Assembly (NCBI GenBank): GCA_030765045.1
Contig: CM060965.1
Span: 19,916,085-19,980,084 of the forward strand
From: Tenodera sinensis
Taxonomy: Eukaryota > Arthropoda > Insecta > Mantodea > Mantidae
Reading direction: 5' to 3'
DNA: 64,000 nucleotides
How positions within the stretch are numbered: position 1 is the first letter of the stretch; the number at the start of each line of letters is the position of its first letter. The position numbers and the translations under genes were made by a program. This document shows, one piece after another, positions 30,645-41,659 of the stretch. Under the pieces are notes generated by a model. It did not search any database, was not told where the DNA came from, and saw only the letters and a list, made by a program, of their open reading frames with translations.

Positions 30645-31490
30645 CTGATGTGTTGCACTCACATGACTTTCTCTACTTTTGTACTAACCATTCTTACAAA
30701 CTCTTATTCCTATATCTTCTTCGTGTTCGTTAAAATAAACATTTGTACAAATTATTTTATTGCTTATTTCCTTGTAGGTGCAAGGGGAATATTGGGATAC
30801 AGTAGGCTTTGTGCGATAGTCCAATCTTTTAAAGCTTTGAGATTCCGTTCTCTTTGCACACCTAACATATAAAAAGTGAATAATGATTACCCATTTCACG
30901 AAAGTTCTAAGTTTTCGAAACTCACACATATAACAAGGAACATCTCCGAAATGGTTCACCCTACAAGAAAATTTATTGAGACATAAATTGTGTATTTTAG
31001 CAAGATCTACATTTTTTGTACAGTATGATTTGGTCTATCTCTAACGGTTTACCAGTTATGCAAAAGTCGTCCAGAGTAAATACGACTACAGGGGCTATAG
31101 CCAGAAAATTCAAGATATACAGTTCATTTGTCATCAAAATATCTCAAACATATAACATTTTAATAAAAATCGTTAGAGCCATTTTCAAGAAAAACAAAAT
31201 TTTCGAAACATTTTCCATGTAAAGGGTAGTTTAGGGTGGAGCTATTTTCTTCAAAATCTTCGTGTCGCATCCTTGGAAGACATTAAACTTAAATACCAAC
31301 TTTGGTTTTTAACCGACTTTTCGTTTTTAAGTTATGCTGTCCACAGACTGACACACAGACACACGGACCTTTTTCTAAAAATGCTTTTTTTTTGGATTCA
31401 GGGGGCCTCAAACATGTATTTCCGGTGAAATCTCGACATCGAATTTTTGGGTGGAATACAATACTTCCCCTACTTACCAGTAGAGAAAGT
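30645..31490 (+). repeat. Family X, full-length reference copy
   Basis: It starts TCTGATGTGTTGCACTC after an A-run and ends CAGTAGAGAAAGT before AAAAA. In order it contains catgactttctctac, caaactcttattcctatatc, ttgtaggtgcaaggggaat, ggaacatctccgaaatgg, gcaagatctacattttttg, gctatagccagaaaattc, ttttcgaaacattttccat, cttcgtgtcgcatcc, ttaaccgacttttcg, gactgacacacagacacac and tttccggtgaaatctcgac. ACTTTCTCTACT near the left end pairs with AGTAGAGAAAGT at the right end. It has a short T9 and a CA seed. Two frames (74 and about 68 codons) persist in several copies, but changes between copies alter residues freely, so they are probably not coding. Confidence 0.9.
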
Positions 31491-31555
31491 AAAAAGGTGT
31501 GTATGTGGTGTGTGTGTATGTGTGTATGTGTGTGTGTGCGCGCGCACGTGCGCTT
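31491..31555 (+). repeat. Imperfect (TG)n array
   Basis: tgtgtatgtggtgtgtgtgtatg followed by gtgtgcgcgcgcacgtgcgc separates two X copies in opposite orientation. Confidence 0.85.
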
Positions 31556-32180
31556 GTGAAAACAAGAACGAAAAATCGGTTAAATACCAAATTTAACATT
31601 AAATTCAGCATCTTTCAAGGATTCTACACGAAGATTTCCATGAAAATCCCTCCACTTCTTTTCCATCGAACAGTTTTAGAAAATTTTGATTTTCTCAAAA
31701 TTGGTTCTAACGATTTTGATTAAAATACCATAGGTGCAAGATACTCGCATTTTCACGAGAATGAAATGTGTATGTTGAATTTTTAGGGAATGTCCTCTTC
31801 ATTGTGGATAACTGGTAGGAGATGCACAAAAGGTTAGCGATAAAAAGTGTAGTTCTCATTAAAACACAATTTATGTCTGATACATTCTTTTTGTGGAGTG
31901 AACCATTTCCAAGGTATTCTTTGTTATTTGTTTGAATTTTCCAAGACATACTTTTCTCAAATGGGAAGTCATTCATTTCTTATCTCTTGGCCATGCAAAG
32001 ATAACGGGTTTACAACGACCAGGTTTAAAAGACTTGAGTATCGCTTAAATCCTACTATATACAAGAAAATTAAGCATAAGATAATTTATGCAAATGTTTA
32101 CCTTAATTATTATAAAGCAGAGGAATAAAGTTTGTAACAGGACAATAGAGAAAGTCATGTGAGCACAACCATCAGATTTT
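31556..32180 (-). repeat. Family X, copy lacking its right end
   Basis: In plus coordinates it runs from aaaaatcggttaaatacc through gtctttcaaggatt-like blocks, gattttgattaaaatacc and tatttgtttgaattttcc to caatagagaaagtcatgtgagcac and catcagattttt. It stands head-to-head with the copy ending at 31490. Confidence 0.85.
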
Positions 32181-32439
32181 TGGAATTACGTCATTTTAAA
32201 ACCTAGAGTTATTTTATGTCATTCAAAAATATGTTAGTCACAATAAATTACCTAGAAATGATAACTTAGGGCCTAGGCAACGCAGAAACCCCATTGAGGT
32301 GATTACTTACAAGTAGTTTTCGTTAATAAGGTAGGTACTTATATTCATGTGTATGGTCTCAATAAATGTGTGGGAAAACGTTCAACTAAACGACACTTGG
32401 AAAAATGTAAACATACAACAACGAATACTTTAGGAATGG
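32181..32439. other. Unassigned spacer
   Basis: AT-rich. Nothing is recognised. Confidence 0.35.
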
Positions 32440-32840
32440 TTAATGCCATAAAAGTTATTTCAATCACACTGTATATATGAGTTTTACCTTTCTGCAGCAG
32501 TAGATACTATCATACGGCTTTAAATGTATAAAACATTAAATGAAAACTACAAATAACAATTCGTTTTTCATGTAATGATTGGAATAGATTGGGGTGGGGG
32601 TCTTCTTGAAAATTTTCACACTGAATTCTTAATAGGCGACTGGCTCAAGTATGAAAAATTGTGTTTCTACATATAACTTTAATTTGTTTTAATTATTGGG
32701 AAAATATATTTGGGAAGGAAACGTTCTAGAGCCAAGTTTAGGATAGTGAATTTTTTAATTCGGAGGAGCTAAAAACCCGAGCTACTGGTGAAACCTCCAA
32801 ATAATTTTTTGGGTCAAGGAGCGATTGAGAAATTGGTTAA
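32440..32840 (+). repeat. Family X, very decayed copy
   Basis: gttttacctttctgcagcag, tttttcatgtaatgattgg and tggggtggg are recognisable in X order, as are tactggtgaaacctcc and attttttgggtc at the right. Divergence is extreme, so boundaries are loose. Confidence 0.4.
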
Positions 32841-33359
32841 AGAACTTGGACTTCATACAAAACATTTCCATTTCATAATAAAGCTTATACTCCTTCAATA
32901 TCCATACTTTGTTCAGTGTTTTGAGACAGTGGGAGCGAAGACAAGGACATCGTGTGTCCGGCGCGTGTATAGAAACCAAAACAACACAAGTAGAGGTGCA
33001 AGGTTTATGCAGTCATTCAGACACGAGTAGAGGCGCACAAGATTGCTGAAAACTCTTACACCCTTATAAATATGTGGCGGCCGTGGAAAACAGGTAATGA
33101 AGGTAGCACACGTTATTCAAAATGTGTGCAATTACTTTAAAGGAGGGGACGGCAAATACGACTCGCCGATTGCACATAATGTGGATGCAACCTTCGTTCC
33201 CGCATGTGGAGTAATAGCAACCATTAAACTAGGTATTCAGAACTATACAACTCCAAGAAAGACCAAATGCCATGAAAACAATACCACTCGTGAATTTCAT
33301 GAGATTCATGGCTTCTTCGTCGTCAACGAGGAATGAGGAAGACGAAGAAAAAGAAATTA
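32841..33359. other. Unassigned segment
   Basis: An 80-codon (32788-33030) and a 79-codon (33097-33336) plus-strand frame are unrecognised. A 9-bp inverted repeat (ttcttcgtc/gacgaagaa) spans about 33312-33348. Confidence 0.4.
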
Positions 33360-33520
33360 CTCGTACAATGCACTAAGATTGAGTAAGTGGAAGATCCGTG
33401 GTTCCAATCCCGGCTACGGCATTGAATTTTTCAGTCCTGATTCCACCTCTTAAACATTGCCCACACACGGCTTGTGTGTTTATTAACACCAGCAGTAGCT
33501 TGTTGGCATAAACATAAATA
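33360..33520 (+). repeat. SINE L copy 1
   Basis: gtggaagatccgtggttccaatcccggctacggcattgaatttttcag includes a box B-like GGTTCCAATCCC and matches the copy at 45785, which shares gaagatccgtg and the catt...ttttttcag stretch. Confidence 0.55.
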
Positions 33521-34319
33521 AATAATAATTGCCAATTTACATATTATCTATGTCCGTGTACATAATGTTTCGTTTTTCTGCTTGTATTCCTTCTTTAGTT
33601 TTTTTTTTTTTTTTTTTTTTTTTTGGGGGGGGGGTCTATGTAGTACAACTGTGGCGATATTTTATATATATAAAATGTCCAAGTAAATTTGATCATGTAC
33701 TCTAGCTTTCTGATACTACATTCATTTATCGTTCCAGGGTGACAATAAGCTGTTGAAGCAATGCCAATTAAGTGCATATGTAAACAAATAAAGGATAAAC
33801 ATGTAAACAATGCAACAGAAGTGTGAAAGGGACGCAAATGTTGCAAAAGTGCATTTTGCTATCGCAGTGTGCCAGCACGCGTAAGTGACCTGCGGCACGA
33901 GCAAGCTACTGCGTACTTGCCCCTTCCACTAAGACTGAACAAAGTATACTTCCTATTCATCATATTTCTTTTCAAAATTTATATTTGTCATAATAAGAAA
34001 CAGCTAAGAGACAGAGAGACTGAAACAATCAGACCGAGATAGGCACAGAATTGTTGAAAATACGACGCGTGATGCTGCCCAAATGAAAAGGAGGAAGGGG
34101 GGGGGGGGGGAGAGAAGACTAAGAGAAAAACAGACGAGGCAAAAAGCAGGGAACAAAGGAATCCTTCATGACTGGACAATGGAGAGAATAAAGGCCAGAG
34201 ACAATCGAAGATGTCGCATTGTTTATTTTTGAGGGGATTGCAGAGACAAATGCAGGTTTACCAACATTACCCTTTGGATTACATTTACTGGTTCTAAAAT
34301 CTTAACAACTCTTTAAGAA
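33521..34319. other. Unassigned segment with T26-G10 and G14 tracts
   Basis: T26 directly followed by G10 lies at 33599-33634, and a G14 tract at 34097-34110 sits in purine-rich sequence. No gene or repeat module is seen otherwise. Confidence 0.45.
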
Positions 34320-34640
34320 TTTGTGTACTTTTGTAAATTGTAAGACTTAGGTATATAAAAATGTATCATACAAAAATTGTACATCTTGCCAAAGCAACGA
34401 ATTTACAACAAATAAACGGTTGTACCGTTAACTACATATTTCTAAGATATTCACTTGAATTCCCAAATGTTCACCATAGTCGCATTTTACTTGTTTCACG
34501 TCATCACAGAATGCAATTTCAATCTTTGACTATCTTCTCAACCTCTATCTCTACCTAAATGTGCAACGAAACCATTTCTGGAAACGTATATCTCGATTAG
34601 CATAGGATCATGTGAATGTAAAAAATCAGATATTTTAATG
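34320..34640 (-). repeat. Family X, decayed left half
   Basis: In plus coordinates tacaaaaattgtacatcttgcc, accatttctggaaacgtatatctcgatt and atcatgtgaatgtaaaaaatcagat correspond to the X left end. Confidence 0.5.
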
Positions 34641-34847
34641 ATTTCACAATAACACTGTCGACTTGTGATATAAACATAGGAATGCTATTTCTGCATCTCA
34701 CATTTAACTAAATCCGTAGATAAAGAGCATTTCTAGGTCAACATGTACTGCAGTTAACACAAGGTGAATAAATGAATACGTTTTGCATGTCTGAAAAGTC
34801 AACATGTAATATATGGTTCTGTCATTGGGGTTAAGCTGGACTTAGTC

Positions 34848-34945
34848 GGTCTGGGTGGCTCAGTTGGTTAGACGCTGGCCTACTGATCCCAAGGTCGCGG
34901 GTTCAAAGCCGGCCCAGACCGATGGTTTTTAAGTGTGCTTAATAC
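34848..34945 (+). repeat. SINE A copy 2 (tRNA-Ile-like head)
   Basis: The head keeps GGCTCAGTTGGTTAGACG, AAGGTCGCGGGTTC and a 10-bp acceptor-like pairing TCGGTCTGGG with CCCAGACCGA. The AGGTCGCGGGTTC block is shared with animal tRNA-Ile. The body is cut after ggtttttaagtgtgcttaa, where a second SINE begins in opposite orientation. Confidence 0.88.
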
Positions 34946-35148
34946 CTGCTTTTACATGCGGCACCGCAGGCGGTGACACTGATGATACAAGGAATGAAGA
35001 TGGGAGCACCGGTGAAATGAGATGGCGTGGGAAACCGGAAAACCCGGAGGAAACCCGCCCCTGAGCCGCTTCGTCCATCACAAATCCAACTTGCGGACCA
35101 CTATGGTGAGAGGCGAATGGTCTAGCTACTCGCCCACGGCGCGGCCTA
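34946..35148 (-). repeat. SINE B copy 1, box B deleted
   Basis: gcggcaccgcaggcggtgacac, accggtgaaatgagatggc, gaggaaacccgcc and ggcgaatggtctagc match 63468-63692. About 22 bases holding the box B (present in the other copy as ggtcgaaccc) are missing here. It abuts SINE A tail-to-tail. Confidence 0.85.
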
Positions 35149-36219
35149 CATTTTTCATTAATGTGCTTTTCAAAGAAAGCACAAAAATATTAAAACAAAT
35201 AAGCAAAAGGTTACATTGCTTAGAGCACTCTTGAGTATGGAAAAATGCTGATAAAAATTTTGCGAGAAAACAAGGTTTAAAGTTGTGTGAACCTATTCAT
35301 AAGCTTGCATCCTTCCATTTATCACTTCAGTTAATCCATTTAAATTCACTACAGTAGCCGTCAAGAACGGTGGCGGTACATGACATATAACGCGCAAGTA
35401 GGGGTAATAGGGGAAGTGCTGCGTTGCAATTGTTTCCCATCTTTCTCAGGAAGCATTTGTACACATTATACACCATTTCTTTGGCTTGACTGTGAATAAC
35501 GCAACCTTCTTTTAGCTTCTGCCATCGTCGGGACCCTTAACGAACCTACTATCACAAAATGGAGTGAATTTATTGCTCAGTATTATTTAATTTCACTGTT
35601 AAACTGCAGGCAAGCACTCTCACTCGCGCTCTGAAACAGATTATGCCTTATTATTATTTTCTTTTTGGGCCAAATTTTACGATGCACTGCCATAACAATA
35701 CGTACGAGTAACCAAGTAGTGGAACTTTCCCGTTTCGTTCCGCTCTGCTAGCTATGGGCCATTGCATATCAACAAAATTTAATTTTACAGTAATGTTAGA
35801 GAAGCACGAAATTACTGTTCTTTTTGTGCATTGGCCACTGTTGAGGTGAATAATTTTGTAACTGCATATGAAGCAAGCAGCACCGCATAACGCTGAAACC
35901 AAGAACAGGGCTGTGCCGCCGCCGCGCGCGTCTAAATTAAATTTGTCTGGAGTTGATGTGCAGGGCGGTAATATTGACATTGCACTGCGCCCGTCTTCCT
36001 CTGGAATTTTACATTATTAATTTTGATTTTGGGACCACATTCCGCCCGCCCACCCGCCATGACGTTCATGAACAGGGTGTTACATAACATGTTCATCAGC
36101 ACAGAGATGATTCTGTGTCCTCCCTGCTGCATGCAGTCTAACAATAACAGGAAAATGTAACAACGGTTTAACAACATCCATTCCCTCTCTCGCCGTTCTT
36201 AATATCAATACTCATTTCT
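35149..36219. other. Unassigned segment
   Basis: Two minus-strand frames of 108 and 81 codons (35654-35980, 35932-36177) overlap and show no domain. A small GC-rich patch (gccgccgcgcgcg, near 35920) is present. No repeat module is recognised. Confidence 0.4.
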
Positions 36220-36900
36220 CTGTTAAGTAAGGAAAGAGAAAGTACTGTGTTCCACTCAAAAATTCATATTGAGATTTCCCTGGTAATGCTTGTTTTCAGG
36301 ACCCTTGAATAAGCTCTGTGTGTGCGTTTTTGTCTCACAACTGCCTAATTCTGAACCGAAAACACGGTTAAACAGCTCAACTATAACTTGGTATTCAAGT
36401 TTACCAACTCCCAAGGATACAGCACGAAGATTTTTAACAAAATTTTGTCACTCCTAACTACCTTATATACGAAAAAAATGTCTAAAATCGCTCTATGGGT
36501 GATGATTTTTTATTCAAATACCACAAAATGTTTAAGGTACTTGCGTGGCATAATAAAATGAAACATCGAACCCTCATTCGGAATGTTTCTTGTATAGGTT
36601 TATACTACTGGTAAAGAATACGAGATAGACGAAAACTAGCGACATAAAACATAGATTGCGTTTAACACGTAATTTGAGACAATTAATTCATTTTGTTGAC
36701 TTATTGTTTTGGCATACTATTTAAAATATGCTCGATGTTACTGATTTCAACGTTCCGTGTCATATTTTTTGTCAAGTCGCCATTCAATTGTTTCTCGCTA
36801 TGTTTTTAAACGTTTTGACAATCGCGTCAACCTCCCTCTTGCACATTATTTCTGCAAACATTTATCTGGATTAGTGTGATGTAGAAAGAAAACTTAGCTG
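36220..36900 (-). repeat. Family X, decayed nearly full copy
   Basis: In plus coordinates gagaaagtactgtgttcc, aattcatattgagatttccc, acttggtattcaagttt, aaggatacagcacgaagatttt and taatttgagacaatt retain X order. It ends just before the LTR at 36912. Confidence 0.65.
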
Positions 36901-36911
36901 TTATAAAATAC

Positions 36912-37492
36912 TGTGATGCCGGCCGCGGCGCACAACAAAGGACGGTCGGGGGGGGGGGTCAATCTGCCACACCACATACCAGGCGCGGCGCGTATCACAG
37001 GCTCTCAAGGTGAAATTGTCCCCACACCACTTATGCGACCAAACACGTGGCTACAATCAGAGCGGCAGAAGCAAAAGGGGTTTTCGAGACTATCCGAGAA
37101 GCGTCCACCGTATTTGAAGTTCGAGAAAGGTCCATGCTGTGGACGTCATCCTTGCTATATGAGGAAGCGGGGCAACGTGAAGACAAGTTTTTAGTGCGCG
37201 CGCGTGCGTGTGTGTGAGCTGCATGTGCACGATAGCGTCGAAAAGAAGATAGTGAAGCAGTTAATGGGTGTCAAGTGATTCTACCGTGAAAGTGAGCTGT
37301 TTGAGAGACGAGAGTGAAGACAGAAAGGAGTGAATCAAAGTTACGAGGGGAAAACAGTTGTGAGCTGTAATATCACGAAGGACTGAAGATTGTTAACTTC
37401 AGTAAAAGAGAACCTGGTATTTGTGCAAAAGTTTTGGAGGAAAATAAAGTGAGGAAAAGAATTACTTGACTGGATTTTGTCATTTTGTCGCA
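36912..37492 (+). mobile_element. Solo LTR, 581 bp
   Basis: It starts TGTGATGCC and ends TTTTGTCGCA, giving TG...CA ends with short inverted TGTGA/TCGCA. Perfect ATAC lies on both sides (36908-36911 and 37493-37496), a 4-bp duplication as made by Gypsy-type integrases. A TATAT box (37156-37160) and an AATAAA (37443-37448) split it into U3, R and a U5 of about 44 bp. It is more GC-rich than its surroundings. No internal domain or second LTR was found. An unrelated TG...CA chance match cannot be fully excluded. Confidence 0.65.
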
Positions 37493-37496
37493 ATAC

Positions 37497-38269
37497 TTTA
37501 CAGAAGAGATAAAAAAGCAGAGAAAGGCATTAAACAGATTTTTCATTTTATATATTCCCAAGTACCTACGGCTTCCATTTGGCATAGGTATGCCGATAGA
37601 GCGTGTCTATTTCATATGGACCTCCACTTACAGGCGTTGCTAATTATCTGCATCACTCCCTGTTTATTTACATGTGCCATTAAGATGTTTAACAAAATGC
37701 TCACGGTGTTTATTCTTCCACAGTTGCCAAGTTGAAATGTTGCGGGTATCGGCAGAGGTTGGCCGCTGACTCATTATAGCATATGTTCGCTATAGTTACG
37801 TGTATAAATAAAATGAAGCGTTTGGTTTAGAAATTGGCAATCAAGAAGCACGCTGCCCGACCGTCTCTATTTTTATTACCTCTTCTCCACATGCTTTTGT
37901 TTGGTGGACATTTAGTGGCTGTTAACTTAGAACAAAACCTTCCATACATCACTCGGCTTTCCCGCTATCGGAAATAACACTCGTTTTGCTTTTCATTTAT
38001 ACAAAAACCTCATGTTCAATGGAGGAAACATTGGTGGCACGTGCGAATTAAACCCCATCCTTTCCCTATCTTTCCTGAGTTATGTCTGAGCACAGAAGGG
38101 GAAAAAGTCTATTACGTAACACTCCCGCAACTTTCTTTATGAACCCAGAAGTATATCATAGATAAGCTATATATGAGTACTACCCTAGCAGTGTAAAACG
38201 TCAGCTATACAGATAAATATGTGTGCATTTTAAGGTGAAAATGAGGGATGTTAGAAATGCAGTACATGG
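37497..38269. other. Unassigned segment
   Basis: An 89-codon plus-strand frame (37466-37735) starts inside the LTR and is unrecognised. No repeat module is seen. Confidence 0.4.
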
Positions 38270-38509
38270 ACTTGTTAAAGGTTGCTAATTATAAAGCATG
38301 CATTCGTATTACTTTCTCTACTCACTCTTATACAAACTATTCTTGTAAGAGTTTATCACTCCATCTACTTGTTAATTGAGATAGACGTTCATTACATATT
38401 TACACACTGCATTGAGGTACAGGGATAAAGTAGGTTAAAGGAATCAGATATTTCAAAAGTGGATAGCTTTCTGATGACTTGAAAGTCCATGTCTTTGCAT
38501 TGCCACTAG

Positions 38510-38544
<35 letters not shown>

Positions 38545-38680
38545 AATAGCGACTTACCATTTGAAGAAGAAAAAGGTATTCGAAAATTCAAACTAGTAAA
38601 GATATGAACCGCCTTTTGTTCGTATGATTGGAAAAGAAAATCTAGCGGGGGGAGGTGTCCTCCAACGTCCTCCAACATTG
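38270..38680 (+). repeat. Family X left half with an A33 run
   Basis: ttactttctctactcactcttatacaaac, tatcactccatctacttgttaattgagatagac and ggtacagggataaagtagg follow the X left end. A33 at 38510-38542 interrupts it. Confidence 0.7.
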
Positions 38681-38684
38681 TGTC

Positions 38685-38873
38685 ATATCGGACGAATGAA
38701 CTGAAATGGGTGAAATGATGCTCAAATGAACCCGAGGTCCATGGAGCTTTAAGTTACCCGACATTCGTCTTCTCAGGGTAGGGAAAACCTCGGAAAAAAC
38801 CTTACCCGGATAACTTACCCTAAGCGAGATTCGAACTCGCGACCTATTGAACGTGAGGCAGACACGCTAACCA
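38685..38873 (-). repeat. SINE N copy 2
   Basis: Minus-strand head GGTTAGCGTGTCTGCCTCACG with box B GAGTTCGAATCTC is followed by the body shared with copy 1 (tgaaatgatgctcaaatg, acccgacattcg). It touches a G14 tract at 38875-38888. Confidence 0.82.
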
Positions 38874-38949
38874 AGGGGGGGGGGGGGGTGTGGGGGTAAC
38901 CACCATTCTCGAGACATTATTTGTTATGGATCTGAAGCCAAGTGGAAAA

Positions 38950-39090
38950 TCAGGATTCTTCTTATTTATTGTTTTATTTTTCTCGTAGTCATACGAAGAA
39001 CACGAAATTTCAGTCATCACAAAGCGACCCGTTCTTAAAAGATTGACCGTTGCTTAAATCTACTGTATTCTCTTATTGCGCTTGTATAGA
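38950..39090 (-). repeat. Family X fragment
   Basis: In plus coordinates cttaaaagattgaccgttgc, ttaaatctactgtattctc and attgcgcttgta match the block that reads aaaagatttgactatcgc...cctactgtattcc in other copies. Confidence 0.5.
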
Positions 39091-39660
39091 GTTCTAAAAC
39101 TACCATAGACTATCAGAAGTGTAGACTACGATAGTTTTCCAAGTAGAATTAGTCAGTTGAGAATCTACCCGCATTACCTGCATGTTAGGTGTGTGGCATA
39201 CCTATCAGGCGTTACCTAATATATATCGCGTTATGTCATGTGATCATATTTTACTACATTCCTCTAGAAACCGAACGCTTTGAACTTTGAAGCTTCTCAA
39301 AACTGAGAGAAGGTACATAAAGGGCCTCTTGCGAAACATTAGTGTCTTCAAAACCATTTGGAAGATCTAAGTATATTACAGTTGAGATCTAAGACTGTGA
39401 TACTGATCACGAGTGATGTTATTTTGAACCGAAAAGTAAAATTTTAATCTTGATCACAGTGACCAAAGTCATGATCACAGTTTTTGGTGACCATCTAGTT
39501 TGAATTTCTCATTAAATTTCTTAACTCGTGTTTTGTATTATATTTCTTTCACTACGAAGGCTACCAATTCTATCAGTAAGCCTACCATTTACTACATACC
39601 GGAACAGCCGAACCATAGTTTTGATAGAGTGCAACTCTACGCTTGTATCTACAATAAAAA
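39091..39660. other. Unassigned segment
   Basis: Contains several gatcac repeats (39400-39480) that are too irregular to call an array. No gene is recognised. Confidence 0.35.
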
Positions 39661-40481
39661 TCTGATGTGTTGCACTAACATGACTTTCTCTACTCTTGTA
39701 CTAACCATTCTTACAAACTCTTATTCCTATATCTTCTTCGTGTTAGTTGAGATAAACATTTGTACAAATTATCTTATTGCTTATTTCCTTGTAGGTGCAA
39801 GGGGAATGTTAGAATACAGTAGGCTTTGTGCGATAGTCAAATGTTTGAGATTCTGTTGTCTTTGCACACTTAACATATAAAAAATGAACAACGATGATCC
39901 ATTTCACGAAAGTTCCAAGTTTTCCGAAACTCACACACATAACAAGGAATATCTCCGAAATGGTTCACCCTACAAGAAAATTTATTGAGACATAAATTGT
40001 GTATTTTAGCAAGATCTACATTTTTTGTATAGTAGATATAATTTCGTCTATCTCTAACGGTTTACCAGTTATGCAAAAGTCGCCCAGAGCAAATACTACA
40101 GGTGCTATAGCCAGAAAATTCAAGATATACATTTCATTTGTCATCAAAATATCTCAAACATATGACACTTTAATCAAAATCCTTAGAGCCATTTTCAAGA
40201 AAAACAAAATTTTCGAAACATTTTCCATGTAAAGGGTAGTTTAGAGTGAGGCTATTTTCTTCAAAATCTTCGTGTCATATCCTTGAAAGACATTAAACCT
40301 AAATACCAACTTTGGTTTTTAACCAACTTTTTGTTTTTGAGTTATGCTGTCCACAGTCTGACAGACTGACACACACACAGACCTTTTTCTAAAAATGCTT
40401 TTTTTTTATTCAGGGGGCCTCAAAACATGTATTTCCGGTGAAATCTCGCCAATACTCCCCCTACTTAGCAGTAGAGAAAGT
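39661..40481 (+). repeat. Family X, full-length copy
   Basis: TCTGATGTGTTGCACTAAC to GCAGTAGAGAAAG, collinear with the 30645 copy and very similar to it. The CA seed is gacagactgacacacacaca. The segment between tttccggtgaaatctcg and ccaatactccccc has lost about 25 bases. Preceded by taaaaa and followed by taaag, an A-rich flank as elsewhere. Confidence 0.9.
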
Positions 40482-41204
40482 AAAGACCACTTCTAGAAAT
40501 ATGAAATAGACAGAAGAGTGCTCTTATGTTACAATGATTTGTTGAAGAATGGCTAAAGGAAGTCATGTGAATGTACCATACAATCATTTCTGCTTTTTGT
40601 ATGTTTTTCGTGGCGCGACATTTGAGAAAGGAGAAGATGCAGTATTAGCTGTTCTCACGCGGGCAGTCCACACACACACACAAAACAATATCTTGGTGCA
40701 TGTAATGGAGTTGGCAGTAAAGAAGGAAAGGTCTTGTTCAGAAATTCGCTTGCAAGAAAGTGCTAAAAGGAAAATTCCTCTGCACCACTTGGTAATGGAA
40801 TGTGTGCCACGCAACTAAGTGAACTCTGCAGTGTATTTAAGTACGCTCGCTATTTCATCTCGAGGGAGTTGCTCCGTGCAACAAAAGCACAATAACTTCA
40901 CTCCTACTCTGCCCAACTTCTTTTGCTTTTTACATGATCTTGTAGTTTTTCATTTCGAATGTTATGGTAGAGCCTTGGGCCGATAGCACTAGAGATAACT
41001 GCTGCCCATTTGCGCGTGTGTGTAGAAAAACAAAAAGGAGGAAAGAAACCTTCTCCATTTTCTCGAATACTTCGCGCTCCATATGCTATTTTCATTCCTA
41101 ATGCTGACTCACAGAGAATAACTGATATCAACATGACACAGCGTTTCCACACGTACTGGATAATAAGGATAAACACAAATATACTCAAAAGAGTTGAATT
41201 CAGT
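40482..41204. other. Unassigned segment
   Basis: Frames of 89 codons (40549-40818, plus) and 94 codons (40904-41188, minus) are unrecognised. A short aaaggaagtcatgtgaatgta resembles an X end near 40555. Confidence 0.4.
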
Positions 41205-41387
41205 ATGTCTCAATTATTTAAATATTTGAGAATGTATTCTACAGTAAGCTCCCAAGCTCCCAAATTTTTAGATCAATTCGCTGATCAATCCAGATCTGGA
41301 CTTCCTGATGACCAATTTTGGTGCACTATACATGATGCCATAGATGACTGGTTGCCCCGTTTGAAAGCCTGTTTGGCCTTCAAATGA
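41205..41387 (+). CDS. Small coding-like frame, 60 codons, unrecognised
   Basis: From ATG at 41205 to TGA at 41385. The product includes KYLRMYSTVSSQ, KFLDQFADQ and SGLPDDQFWCTIHDAIDDWL, ending LKACLAFK. The composition (DDxFW, DDWLP) looks protein-like. A cag precedes the ATG, so it could be the last exon of a gene or a retrocopy tail, and the frame extends upstream to 41010 without a stop. I do not know the family, and no promoter or splice context supports expression. Confidence 0.25.
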   Translation: MSQLFKYLRMYSTVSSQAPKFLDQFADQSRSGLPDDQFWCTIHDAIDDWLPRLKACLAFK

Positions 41388-41659
41388 GGACATTTTGAGT
41401 AACTATCTATTATTGTATTTTCACTATATTACAGTTCATAAATGGTATGAAAATGATCTGGATAGTATCTTTGCTGTGTTATCCACGTTTATACTAGCCA
41501 AAGAACTCATGAGATGACCAGACGTACCTTAAAAACTCCCATGACTTTCAAATAAAACATGATTTACTAAGAAAACAATTCAAAAGCATGCATCTCTTGA
41601 TAATTTCCAAAAAGTTTTCTGCGATAACTTTTATCATCTTTTAAGACTCATCAACAATT

